Below, piece after piece: positions 11,629-23,275 of a stretch of 64,000 nucleotides of DNA. The notes beneath the pieces were generated by a model. It was given only the letters and a program-made list of their open reading frames with translations. It was not told the DNA's origin and searched no databases. The number at the start of each line of letters is the position of its first letter. Positions within the stretch are counted from its first letter, which is position 1. The position numbers and the translations under genes were made by a program. The stretch comes from Prunus persica (lineage: Eukaryota > Streptophyta > Magnoliopsida > Rosales > Rosaceae): NCBI RefSeq assembly GCF_000346465.2, contig NC_034013.1, positions 12,385,373-12,449,372 on the forward strand. The letters are read 5' to 3'.

Positions 11629-12547
11629 GTTAAGTTATTTTGTTACTTTGGTTTTAGGTCAAATTACTTTTAAAAAATTTACACAAAAACATACAAAAAT
11701 GAAATATGGATAAATTATTATACATTTGCTTTATTTTCTGCTATCTTTTTCTTTTGTCAAACTTGTTGTGTGGGTTTGAAGCAGTCAAACATATGCCATG
11801 CGACCTTTTGAACCTTTGGTTCTTTCCAAATGAGAAATATTTATATAAATAATAATAATAATAATCAATGCCATTTGAATAAGCACCAATCCCCTCTCAA
11901 CCTTCGTTTAAGATGATCTCAATTAATTTCTTAGGCAGCCTCAGTTTATGAATGTTATCAATTTCATTATTTTGTGTGTATGATAACACTCTGAAAAAAA
12001 ATTGAAAATGAAGGCCCTCTTTTGAATCCCAAACTTTTATTAGAGTTGTATTTTGTAATTAGCTCCATTTTCCCTCACTGATGCGGGAATGATTTTGTGG
12101 ACGGTACAATGGAAGACACAACAAATAGAATCTTCCCTCTCCAATTCTAATGGCCCAGAAAAGAAATAACCCATAGGCTCAGACGTTGCAAAACATTTAT
12201 GCAGGCCCTGCCCCTGTTGTACACTAGGCTGGCTTAGCAGTCCTGGGCCTTTTCTACAACATTTTTTGCGTTCTTTCGAAAATATCACATTATTGATCAT
12301 ATCTCGACAATAGCTCGAGCCTCAATAACGCATTTGAGTTTCACTTTTGAGGAAGATATGATCGGCAATGTAATCAGTAAAATGTTATAAATGATTTAAA
12401 AATTAAAATTAGAGTACATTGGCAGACTTTACAAGGCCTTTCGAACTATGGAGAAGATGCAATTGGGTCATGCTAGAATTCATTTTCCAAGTTGCCAGAG
12501 GCCCAAGAAAATAAAGCTAAGAAAGAACCAAATAAAATACACTAAAG
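11629..12547. other. Intergenic, no gene seen
   Basis: AT-rich DNA. The minus-strand open frame near 12040-12300 (86 codons) resembles no known family and is judged spurious. Confidence 0.4.
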
Positions 12548-12562
12548 ATCATTAGGGTTAAG

Positions 12563-12656
12563 CCTCACTCTATGTGAGCAAAGGTTCGAAATCTCAAGCA
12601 TTCAATGAATATTTTGTGTAAACCCACCTTTCCCTTGTAATAATAATAATAAAAAA
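12563..12656 (+). mobile_element. 5'-truncated SINE with 15-bp target site duplication
   Basis: The word ATCATTAGGGTTAAG occurs at 12548-12562 and again at 12657-12671, bracketing 94 bp. The insert contains a B-box-like AAAGGTTCGAAATCTC and ends in a (TAA)n/A-run tail. A long direct repeat, an A-rich 3' tail and a tRNA-type B box together are the signature of LINE-mobilised SINE insertion. The A box is absent, so the copy is 5' truncated. Confidence 0.72.
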
Positions 12657-12671
12657 ATCATTAGGGTTAAG

Positions 12672-13280
12672 ATTGAGAAATTGTAAACGTTCATAACAAT
12701 AATGAAAACCGACAAACACGAAATTACAATAATACAAACACACAAGGCTTTTTTCAATGTAACGACGTCCCTTTAAACCCCAAAGAAGAAGGAAAGCCGA
12801 AAGCTTACAGAAAAATCAGCAACCACAAAAAGGATGTGGTGGTCCAAAAGTAGCACTTCTCTGCGCCCTATTTAGGGAGACTATGGGGTTCCATTCTTGG
12901 AGGCTTTTTAGGTTTAGTGCGGTGGTGAGGCCCTCCTTCTGTACACACACACTAGAAGACATTAGACACCAACCAATTAAGTGGTGATGGTTTCAAAAAT
13001 ACTTGATTTTGTGACCCTTCAATCTTTCATATGGTTGCAATGTCTGCATCATAGTTAGCCCTTGCAGTTAGTAGTTGACTTGGATAGTCGCTATAGTTGA
13101 TTTGTGGTTCATTACGAGCAATTGTGTTCCTAGCTAATTAGTGGAACTTTGACAAGTTTGTCAATTAAGTACTCAAATTACCTCTCTCATGGTCTAGGCC
13201 CGTCACCACCTTATCGGTGACTCAAGGCGATCCCTATAAATTTTCTAATTCATTTTTAAAGAATGGCTTAAATGATTCTT
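12672..13280. other. Intergenic, no gene seen
   Basis: No coding frame. A moderately GC-rich stretch at about 12830-12950 was inspected for known miRNAs and other RNAs; none recognised. Confidence 0.4.
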
Positions 13281-13475
13281 AGGGCTAGTTCGGGAATGAT
13301 TCTAGGAGTTATGCGGAGAAGCACTATATATAATCACTTTAAGTGATTTTAAGCAATTTCAAGGAAAATCACTTCACATGTGCTTCTCCATAAAATCACT
13401 TAAAGTGATACATAGAAAAGTGATTCTCTGTATAAGTGAGTTTGACCTATCTAGAATCACTCCCAAACGTGCCCT
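13281..13475. mobile_element. Hairpin-forming MITE, hAT-like termini
   Basis: The left end reads AGGGCTAGTTCGGGAATGAT and the reverse complement of the right end AGGGCACGTTTGGGAGTGAT. These fit the (T)AGGGC.CGTTTGGGA.TGATTCT ends common in plant MITEs. The interior is self-complementary (AGAAGCAC with GTGCTTCT, AATCACTTTAAGTGATTTTA with TAAAATCACTTAAAGTGAT), so the whole 195 bp can fold into a long hairpin. An 8-bp target duplication could not be read clearly. Confidence 0.6.
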
Positions 13476-15510
13476 TAATTTTAGTATTATGGTGTCATTA
13501 TCGACAATTTTTCACCACTCGACGTCCCTCTATTGTTGATTTTGAATACTATACCCTTCTACTGATTAATCATCACGCCTATCTTGAAATTTAACATTGT
13601 AGTGGTTGAATTTAATATACCGGCTACTAAATAATAGGGCACTCATGGACGCTTGTAATTTGGGAAACAAGAAAGGAAGAATATTTTGCACTTGTTTACA
13701 AATAGAAGTAAAATTTTACGCGTACAAGAAACACACATGTTACATAATAATTCTTTTATGTTTGACTTAAAATGACGGGCAGATATCTTTCATTGTTATT
13801 AACTTATTCATGGCATCTTAGCACCCACGAATATTGGTGTAAGAGTCATACCCAACCACCCATCTAAAATATTATTATACAGATATTTCATGCATCCAAG
13901 CGAATAAATTAAACTATATTATCAAGTAAGTAGGAGCTTTTACATTCTTATCAATAGCAGTGTGATATGTGTACAGAAGTTTTTCTTTTCGTGTTTTTGA
14001 TGATTTATTTTTGCATATGTGTCAAACTGTTTGCATAAAGGAGGGAGTATCTTTTTACCGGTAAGAAAGCAAGTAGTGTCGGTTCATTAATTTCAAAGTT
14101 TTCAAATAAAATAAAATGCACTTGTTTTGTGTTTGTGCGTACTCGATCGTGTATGCATGCATTATTACTTACAAATAATCTTATACAAATATGTGCCTTG
14201 CATTATATATGTGATCAAAATTAAAATATATCATTCACAAAATTATTACATTATATATATGTATATAGGGTTTAGGGTTTATGTAAGCTCTATGTATTAC
14301 CATTAGGTTAATTAAAAATTGATACCTCAATCTTTTCCAACTAAGGCTATTATAAAGTTTGTTGTTTTACATGATTTTTAGCCCCTTCTTCTTCACATGT
14401 GAATGAGGGCACGTGGATCACTTGCAAAAGTTAACCTGAAAAAAATATAGATGTATGTTAATGGAAGTTGCGTAAGCTTGGCCTGCAAACTTTGGTTGTT
14501 TTGGGAAATGTAGGTGGCGTGGACCCTTTGAGGTTTGGCCTGGCTAGACGCCGGCCTTCACTATGTCATTATATATAGGGAATGGCCTGCCCTCCCTTGT
14601 GCTTTTAAGCCCCCCGTTTGCTTATCTAATTATTGAATCCCATATGCACCAAAATTTGGCCATGTGTTGATGTTGCACTAACTCCACACCACCCTCTCGT
14701 GCTTCAACAATGTGTTCACTACCTAAGTTCTTTTGCAATTACCTTAATTATTCCATTCATTTAAATTAAGAAATCGCATCTATAGATAGTCAATCGCTGG
14801 TTGGAACAATCATAAATTAGGTTAAAACCGTCACATGCGATTAGTAGGGCAGTACAATTTTATTTTCGTTTTATTTGTCAATCAATCAATCAATCAATGC
14901 AAATGCTTAAGTTGTAGGGTTTAGTTTTTGAATTTTGGCTAAAGGCGTCTAGATGCACCGCTGATTAATAGACTGATGCAAATTTATATTCATTTTATCT
15001 AGTCGATCAATAAGCTTATGCAAATTTAAGTTGTAAGGCTTAATTTCTCAAATTTTAAATAAATTAAAGTAAATCCGTAAGCGAGTAACTCAGAAGTTAA
15101 TGAATTACATTCATTCCAACTTAAAATCCATGTTATGTTATGTATCTCATTCACGTATATGGATAGGTAGGTATAATTTAATAGCAGTTGGAAAATATAT
15201 TCCAAATTAAAGATGTTGTTAGAGAATAACTTCACGCATATCTGTGTTCATGAAGCACAAAGATGGAAGTTGGTGTAAATTCAACTGAGATTTAGTGGGT
15301 CCAGAACAAAATCTTGCAAGCTACCATGAAAGGAGGCCTGGCCAAATCGGACGGTTGGAATCATCCTATGAGTTCACATTGATCAAAACATATTCACTTT
15401 GACCATGTATTAATATTATATGTATATATGGAGGGAGAGGAGGTTTTGAAAGTGATGTGTAAATGTGTTGAGTTGTGTATGACAAAGTCATCGTCCAAGT
15501 TGCTCCTAAA
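13476..15510. other. Intergenic, no gene seen
   Basis: AT-rich spacer with a (CAAT)n-like run near 14878-14898. No ORF, RNA gene or transposon structure identified. Confidence 0.4.
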
Positions 15511-15519
15511 ATCCCTTTT

Positions 15520-16020
15520 GCTGACGTGTGGCGCACTATCCACATGCGGTCCACGTCAACATAGGGACCCACTCACGTGACATCATCTTCATCATCCTAG
15601 GTTAGGCGTATGGCAGGTTGGGTTGGGACGAATTTTCTGATCTTTTGATCAGATGGACGGCTCTTATTGAATCTGCGATTGGGATTCTTTTCTTCCTTGG
15701 TAGGGTTTTGGAGATGATGGATGGGCATGCGCATGTATGACGTGGGTCCCACCCTACAACGCTCCACCACCGCCCAAAATTTTTAGACGAGATTTTCAAT
15801 GGCTGGCCATGGCTCTTGTGCTTTTGGCTTCAACATCACCGCACACGTGGCAGCATGCCAAGGATTTGTTTTGTTTTGTTTTTTTTTCTGGGGTGTGGGG
15901 CCTGCCTTTTGAAGATGCCCCCACATCTGACGGCTTCTATTCGCGCCGGTTTTGCTAACGGTACTGATATGGTACAGTTGCTTGTAGTCTACTGCAACTC
16001 TATACAGTAATAGCCACGTA
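15520..16020. promoter_or_regulatory. Cluster of ACGT-core elements in a GC-richer intergenic island
   Basis: ACGT cores occur at 15524, 15553, 15575, 15740, 15845 and 16016, in contexts such as GACGTGTGGC, CTCACGTGAC, GACGTGGGTC and CACACGTGGCAG. These are bZIP/bHLH-type (ABRE, G-box) sites. The stretch is less AT-rich than its surroundings and has no convincing ORF. It could be a distal promoter or enhancer, or an unrecognised non-coding transcript. Confidence 0.35.
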
Positions 16021-16342
16021 TATTTGTAGCGGAAAAAGTGTAGATTACTGCACTTAAAACTTATTAAAGTTTAATCTAGTATATATATATATATATATTT
16101 ATAAAAAAAAGATTAAATAGTTCTCAAAGTTGTTCAAACAAAAAAGGTCCCTTATTTACCTAACACTTTCAGAAGTGATGAAAATGTCTTTAGACTTCAA
16201 ATGGTAAGGGGACAACCATGCAAGTACAAATAATATTTTTCATACAATTTACGGATAATTTGTTGACAGAGTAGGACAAATTGTTATTACTTTTGAGGTT
16301 TAGACTTTAATTTACTAAGTTAATTAAGTTATTTTTTTAACG
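16021..16342. other. Intergenic spacer with a (TA)n run
   Basis: AT-rich spacer containing a short (TA)n run near 16079-16098. No gene seen. Confidence 0.4.
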
Positions 16343-16590
16343 CATTAATCAAATCAATGGATGTTTTCTACGTGTCTATGTTAAGAGTTTATAGACTTAA
16401 ATACATTAATTGGTGTTTGGTGCATTTGAGAAATTCCTTAGTTCGGCAGGTGATGTATATTAATAAAATCAATAGGTGTTTTTAACGTGTCGATGTTAAG
16501 AGCCTATAGAACTATACTAAAAACAAATGAAATACTAATTAATGTCTCTAGTATTTGAGAAATTCTCTAGTTTAGTAGGTGAATTATGTC
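16343..16590 (+). repeat. Diverged tandem duplication, two units of about 115-130 bp
   Basis: Unit 1 starts near 16343 (ATTAATCAAATCAATGGATG) and unit 2 near 16457 (ATTAATAAAATCAATAGGTG). In both units the motifs ACGTGTCKATGTTAAGAG, TATAGA, a VTTTGAGAAATTC block and TAGTAGGTGA/TCGGCAGGTGA appear in the same order. Unit 2 carries a small insertion. Non-coding; function unknown. Confidence 0.65.
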
Positions 16591-18790
16591 ACATGTCCGA
16601 CCATACAGAAACACAAACAAGAGACTGATGCATTAAGAGGGGATGTATGAAGCGTAAATACAAAAAAGTCTTCTTGTTTATATGTGTGTGTGGTTAAACT
16701 TAGATGCTTAGCGCGATTCACCTGAAAAATTAAGAAATTTCTACTTAGTACTAGTGAAAGGGATTTGAAGTAGAATTAGGTGGGGGCCATTGTGGAAATA
16801 TGATTAGGTATTCTAATAATGTCATACCAGATGTGTTCAGAAAGAAAAGAAATATATATCACATGGTCCTACATGATTGATGAATGGAGAGGCAGAGAGG
16901 GTCCCATTTTCATCAATCAAGGCCATGATGACAAGGAAGAGCCCAGCCAATCAGGGCCGTTCAAGTTCAATCATTCAGCTTCAATTCAAGTTAGATGTCA
17001 GTGGCTCAGTGCATCGTCCACGTGTCGCTCGTTTACTTAACCAACACAGACCCCTTGGAATCTTAAGTGACAAGTGAAACAACGGCTGAGTCTGCTATGC
17101 ATAATAATGCATGTGCAGGGTTAAGGGAATGTTTGGTACTTCGGTTTGGTTGAGCTTCCAAAATGCATTTTTTTTTTGGCTTTTGGATTTAGCAACATTT
17201 GATAGAAGTAATTTCTGGCTAATTGATGTGCTTAAAATATGGTTATCATCATCATCCTTCACTTTTCTTTTTGCATTAAACTATGAGATCGCGAATGATC
17301 TGCAACATAATATAAATATATATATGCTTTGAATACAAGAGATTATTTTGTAATCGTTTATTTTCAAATGATAATAATTTATGATCAGTGCTATTCTGAG
17401 TTCAATGTCATGAAAAGATTTTGTAGACGTACGTGTGTCATACTTTGGACTGATTCATTTCAGCCAGAGAGATAGAGCAACATGAAGTAGTCTATTTCAC
17501 TCCAACATCAATACTTATTTTTACTTTCTAGAATTCAACAACTATCTGTCGTTGATGACATTTACTTAGTGCATGCGTGTTGTTAAACTAATTAACCTAG
17601 TCAGAAACGCATCCTAATTTCTAAGACTTTCAATGAAATGTATTGGTAGCAACGCAACGCGTACTAGTGCTTGTTAATAGTCAAATGCAACAACAAATTT
17701 CACTTTCAAAAATAGGACCAAAACATCATAATACTCAAAATTGAAGTAGTTGAATGTAGGGATTTCATTGAATGGTTCTTTAATTCAAGTGTAAATACAT
17801 CTCCTGCATTAATGTCAAATAGTAGAACAAGTATGATGTTAGAGAGTCATTTTTGGAAAGAGATGGGGTTTTGTCAAGTCGGCATTCAGGAGAATATGTA
17901 AAACCTCTAAACCAGTAGTTATGTAGTCAAGTCGCTTTTCATACCTACATTTTCTGCATAATGCCATCAAATTTGGCATCAAATTTATTACAAATCTATC
18001 AGAGAAGGCTTTTATTATGACTATCAGTATAAACAAAGGAAATATCAAAGTTACATAAAGTTGTAATAAAATTCAAACAAGCAATTCAAAAGTTAAGTAA
18101 AGACAGTGTAATTCCTGGTGTCTATATAAAGAAAAAGTCTTAACATGATTTAAATTTGTCACTGAGCTACTTGATTCTAGCTAATTAACCATCTGTTATG
18201 AGCCCATGTGGCAAGTAGCACTAGCAACAGGGCTTTGCCATATTCATTCATGCCATGGAATGAATGCTGAGTCATTTTGGATGCTTCATGCATAAAGGGT
18301 TTTTACAGTATGATATTGAAATTATTGGAGTCTGCTGGTTGTCTCTCAAGTAAAGTGATGTGTATGCTCAATAGCTAGCTTAGCTAACTACCTATTCATC
18401 AGCAAACCCAAATCAACTTGAACATGTATGTGACATCTAGCTTGTCCATTTTCTGAACAATGCATGCTAACAAACATTATTTATCTTTTAACAGAAAAAG
18501 CACCTTACAAATAAGAAGAACTGGGGTTAAGATGATTGAATGAAATGAGAGAAATCTGACCTGGCCTTGTTTTTTTGTTTTTTGTTTTTTTTTTTCTGGT
18601 CAGAAAAGAGAAAAGCCACCACCAAGAGATGTATATGTATCTGTACAGTACATCCAAAGCTACCCACAAGGCACAAAGTCTCATTTTAAATTGTGCAAGA
18701 CCATCATATTAAATTACTAAATCTGCAGACAAATATTCCTTCTCGGATGTCTAGAATAAAATACTTAAAAATGAAAAGAATATTACTACT
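16591..18790. other. Intergenic, no gene seen; upstream of the Dof gene
   Basis: AT-rich DNA with one CCACGTGTCGC word near 17017. Short frames near 16819-17332 have no family resemblance. The last kilobase is the Dof promoter region. Confidence 0.4.
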
Positions 18791-18791
18791 A

Positions 18792-18811
18792 TTATAAAAT
18801 TACACAAAGCA

Positions 18812-18846
<35 letters not shown>
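18792..18846 (+). promoter_or_regulatory. Core promoter of the Dof gene: TATA-like box followed by a (TC)n tract
   Basis: TTATAAAATT at 18792-18801 lies just before an uninterrupted (TC)n run at 18813-18846, about 200 bp upstream of the Dof ATG at 19044. Pyrimidine patches at or just after the start site are a known core-promoter type in plants. Transcription start inferred near 18820. Confidence 0.4.
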
Positions 18847-18850
<4 letters not shown>

Positions 18851-19043
18851 ATACACCCAACACATAAAGCAAGGGCCATACATACACAGAACGTCCACAC
18901 ACAAACCCTCTCACAAACATTCTTTCTTTTTTGTTTTCCAGCTTTTGTAACCAGTTTCAAGAAAAGTAAATTTTCTCTCTTTTTGAGGATAACAGTTTTC
19001 TTCTTGCTTGCTAGCTCCTCTTGTACTCCAGTTTGTTGCAGCC

Positions 19044-20463
19044 ATGGATACTGCTCAGTGGCCACAGGTATATAGATATAGATTTTCATTTTTCATCATC
19101 AACCCTTTTTTCTTCTCTCTCTTTCCATGAATAATTTAGACAAGAAGCTTATTTATTGTATGGGATCTTTTTGTTCTTTAAATGAATGGCCCTTTTGGGT
19201 TCTCCTTTGTAAAGATGATGGCGTGATCAGTGCAAGTCCCCACTCAGTTGGATTTAGTTTTTATCAGTTCTTCAACATGGTGTTTCACTTTACCTTTTGT
19301 TTAGGTGATAAAGGAAAAAAGACCCCAATTTTCTTTTGTTTTTGTTTCTCTCCTTTTTCTTCTGTTGCCTGTTATAATTTTGAAAAAGTGTAAAGCAGCT
19401 GCTCTCTTGTTTTGTTTTGCTTGTCCTTCTGCTCCATCTTCGTTAAATTTACAGTATTCTCCAGTGGTACTAGGTGATTATTCATTTTCTTTTGTTTGAT
19501 CTGAAATCCTTTCCCTTTCTTGGCTTTTTAAAGGGAATTGTGGTGAAACCAATAGAAGAGATAGTGACAAATACATGCCCTAAGCCTGCAGCAGCAGCAG
19601 CAGTCAATAATTTAGAGAGGAAGGCAAGACCTCAGAAAGAACAAGCCCTAAACTGTCCAAGGTGCAACTCAACCAACACCAAATTCTGTTATTACAACAA
19701 CTACAGCCTCACACAGCCCAGGTACTTCTGCAAGACTTGTAGAAGGTACTGGACTGAAGGTGGGTCCCTCAGAAACATCCCAGTTGGGGGGGGTTCAAGG
19801 AAGAACAAGAGATCATCATCTTCTTCAGCAGCCGCTAATTCTTCTACAACAACATCTTCTACTTCTTCAGCATCCAAGAGGCTTCCTGATCTGATACAAC
19901 CCCAAAACCCAAAGATTAATCAAGGCCAAGATCTAAACCTGACTTTTCCAGCCACTAATCAAGATTTCAGGAATATTATCTCTGACCATTTGGTTCATCA
20001 TCATCAACAACATCATCAATTGCCCAACAACAACAACATGGAAAACAGCAACAAGCAGAACCACATTAATATTTCTGCTTCTTCCCCATCTTCTACCACC
20101 ACCACCACAACATCTCACCTCTCAGCTTTGGAGCTTCTCACTGGATTGACTTCAAGGGGTTTGAATTCCTTCATGCCTATGCCAGTTCCAGACCCCAACA
20201 ACAACAACAACAACAACACTGTATATAGCACCACATCTGGGTTCCCTATGCAGGATTTCAAGCCAACACTTAATTTTTCCCTGGATGGGCTTGGAAGTGG
20301 ATATGGGAGTCTGCAAGGTGTTCAAGAGAGCAGTGGGAGGCTTTTGTTCCCATTTGAAGATTTGAAGCAAGTTTCAAGCACTGGAGGAGGGATTGAGCAG
20401 AACAAGGAGCATGGAGACTCAACTGGGTATTGGACAGGAATGTTAGGAGGAGGATCATGGTAA
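19044..20463 (+). CDS. Dof zinc-finger transcription factor, DOF4.6/DOF1.8 type
   Basis: Two exons, 19044-19067 and 19534-20463, giving 317 aa. Exon 1 encodes only MDTAQWPQ, and exon 2 continues [18 protein letters not shown]. This N-terminal block is diagnostic of the Arabidopsis DOF4.6/DOF1.8 group, some members of which act in vascular tissue. The Dof finger is C49-x2-C52-x21-C74-x2-C77, flanked by [20 protein letters not shown] and a basic GGGSRKNKR stretch. It binds AAAG-core DNA in the nucleus. The rest is low complexity: Ser/Thr-rich, His/Gln-rich (about 170-190) and Asn runs, and ends with a tryptophan-containing [12 protein letters not shown]. The micro-exon start is chosen because it rebuilds the conserved N-terminus; starting inside exon 2 would lose it. 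Confidence 0.95.
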
Positions 20464-22777
20464 TTAAAATAAGAAGATGAAAAGAAAAAAAAAATCATGG
20501 GGTCTTTTTCTTTTTTCTTCTTCTTTAATTCTGATTTTAAACTCATTGTTAATCTCTCATGGTGGGTGACTTGTTTGGATTTCTTCATAACTAACAGAAT
20601 AGGATACATGGGTTTTCTTTTAATTATCACCTTGCCTTGCCTTCTCTTTGTTCTTTTTGGCTTGGAATTATCTTTACTCTTTGAAGTAGTACATGGTGGA
20701 TTATTTTTTGAAGCTTATTATTTTAGATTGGCTTCAAAAAATGGGTGACTTATTGTGAGGATATAGAAGCTATGGTATCAAGACCAGCCCAGATTTTTTT
20801 TAGGGTAGCAAAGAGTAGAAGAGGCATGCACTGTATGAATGTGCCCTTGATTTCATGTAATTTCTTCTCTCACTACTAGAAAGCAAAGGGCAGCCCGCTC
20901 CCACTGTAATGTGTGTGATCCTTGGTTGGCTTGGTACAATAAATAATTATGTATAATGTGCAACTTCATTTGTAAGGGTATATATGATGATGGATGAAAT
21001 ATTAGAGACTTGATTACTTAATTAAAGCTAATTAAGCTTATTTAATGTGGAGTTGCAGTGGGTGTTTTGCATCTGCTATATCTTATGTTCTTTTAGCAGG
21101 ATTTTAGTTTAAGGTCTTATTCAGAGTACATAGATTCTTCCAGCCATTACACAAAGATCTGTCCATGAAGAAGCAGCAAGTGGGAGAAGAAAAGCTAGCT
21201 AGAGATATATGCAGCCAGGTAAGAATCCTCTGATTCTTCCACATGACTTGGTAATAAAGTACTCTTCAAAAAAGCAGCTTCCCATGTTCAAATTAGAACC
21301 ACTGAAACCTGCCTCAAACCAAAAGCTCACCTACTGACTATATCCAAACAGTCTTCATTTCCAGGAACGATCATTGCTTCCATGCCACCCCTCTTTTTTA
21401 TTTTATTTTGTCCAAGTGAAAGATTGAGAAAAATCTGACAAACCCTTCTTTCCTTGGTCTTGGTTGGGACCCACAAACATTCCCCTTGGCAAGTGTGCTA
21501 AAGGAAGAATAATACACCCCACTAAGTTGATCCATCTAGATCTAGACTCTCTTTTCTTTTTTTCTTTTTTCTTTTTATATATATTTTGTGTTTTGGTTCC
21601 TTGCTGTAAGCCACTTGAGTATGCATAATAATAACCTAGCAAATTGTTAGATGTACACTATCATGGAGGTCTTTTTCCAGCCAAATTTTAACGGTTTATT
21701 TTATAACTAGTTCAAATTCAACTTAGCTTTCTCCAAGGGCTGTTTGGGAAAATCTCACAATATCAGATCGCTTTGGTCGTCCTCCAAGTTGAAAATGACA
21801 ATGACCGAGAATGAAACCTAGCTTCAAAATAATCTATTGGCCATTCAACCTATTTATAGAAAGAAAAAAAAAAACCTGCTTTTGTTATTATTTTTTTTAA
21901 AAAAAAAGAGGTAGAGAAAAAGATGAAAACTGGATCTGGATGGTTGTTGATGGATCTGTTTGTCTTTTGGCTTCTTCTTCTTGTGTTTTTGTGCTTAGGT
22001 TTTTTTCAACAAATAAAAGGTGACATGAAATTATCTCACACCTTTTCTTCAGTGAAAAGTTAAAACCACAAGAAAGTATCCTTTGTTTTCGGCAATGCGT
22101 GAAATTTCTGCCTGCCCTATAGATTCATCTTTTTCTTCATGCCAAATCTAATAGGAAACCTATAATCCCATAATCTCATAGGCTAATATAGCCAGTCAGA
22201 TCAAACAGAATTATCACCATGTCGCTATATGGCACTTTTCAAGGAATTCAAAATTTCAACCTCATTGAGGAGAGAAGCTTATTTATAATAACGCGTGACT
22301 TGAGAGACAGAGAGGAATAGTGCATATATCCATTTCATGTATAAAAAAATTCCAATTGGTATTGAAAGAGTTGAAAGAGACAATTAGGAATAATACATAC
22401 CGTTTCATATAAGTTATCCTTGAATTGATATCGAAATAACATGTGAATTTCAATGGGGGAGAAAATGAAAAATTGTTATTATTCGAAAAGTGGCAAGACA
22501 ATGTCCGCAGATTTTGTCTAAAGTCAACATGTCTAACATCACGCAGTTGTACAATAAAATGAACCGTTATGAGCAAATAGAAGGCAAAAAATTGGGAGAT
22601 TTTAAGATGAAATTTAGGTTTTCTGTCGAATAGGAGTTCATTTGAACCATTAATGTTCATGGCCACATTTTTCCTTTGAATATATGAAATCCCAAATTCA
22701 AATTTCTCTTTCGAAATGTTAGGACGACCCTCTGGGATGGGACTTGGGCTTAAAGGTTATAACGGAGAAGACAACAG
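20464..22777. other. Dof 3' UTR and intergenic spacer
   Basis: Dof 3' UTR to roughly 20.95 kb (an AATAAA-like word near 20938), then AT-rich spacer. No further gene recognised. Confidence 0.4.
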
Positions 22778-23275
22778 TCATTTGTACCTAATTGTATGGA
22801 AAAATAGTACAAAATAGTCCGGAAATTTCAAATCAATGATCCCATTTTGGCCCAAACCAATGGAGTGGGTGGTCAACCCAATAGCACCATACAGAGTTGC
22901 GGTGAACAGAACCAAGATGGAGACAGGTCGAGTTTCCATCTTCATAATGACCACAGTAAAAATACACCATAAAATTTTGCGAGAATCTAAATCATGGGGA
23001 AATAAAAGGGAAATTCTTCCATCTGGAAATAAATAACGAGGAATGAGCACTCAAATTCAGCAAAAATAGCTCTTACAAAGAGAAAATCAAATGCAGACGT
23101 ATTGCCAGTCATCTGGTATGTAACAGAGAGAAGGAGGGGGTAAAAATTTCACTTCATTCAAAAAAATAATACATTGTTTCCATTTTCAACATTTCAACAG
23201 GGATTTTAGCGTTACGTTCGAAGGCCAATATGATAAAGACCAAGAAAACTATAGTCAAACTTGATCTTTTACAGA
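22778..23275. other. Intergenic / ORMDL 3' UTR
   Basis: Unrecognised minus-strand open frame at 22778-23050 (containing TRPVSILVLFTATLYG) with no ATG context or family match. The stretch from about 23150 to 23275 is probably ORMDL 3' UTR. Confidence 0.35.

Noticed and set aside
12780..12960. Possible miRNA or structured RNA locus in a GC-richer stretch.
   Set aside because: No mature sequence of a conserved plant miRNA that I know was found and no clear hairpin was visible by eye.
22778..23050. 90-codon minus-strand frame between Dof and ORMDL.
   Set aside because: No recognisable family, no clear ATG start or splice partners; probably chance.
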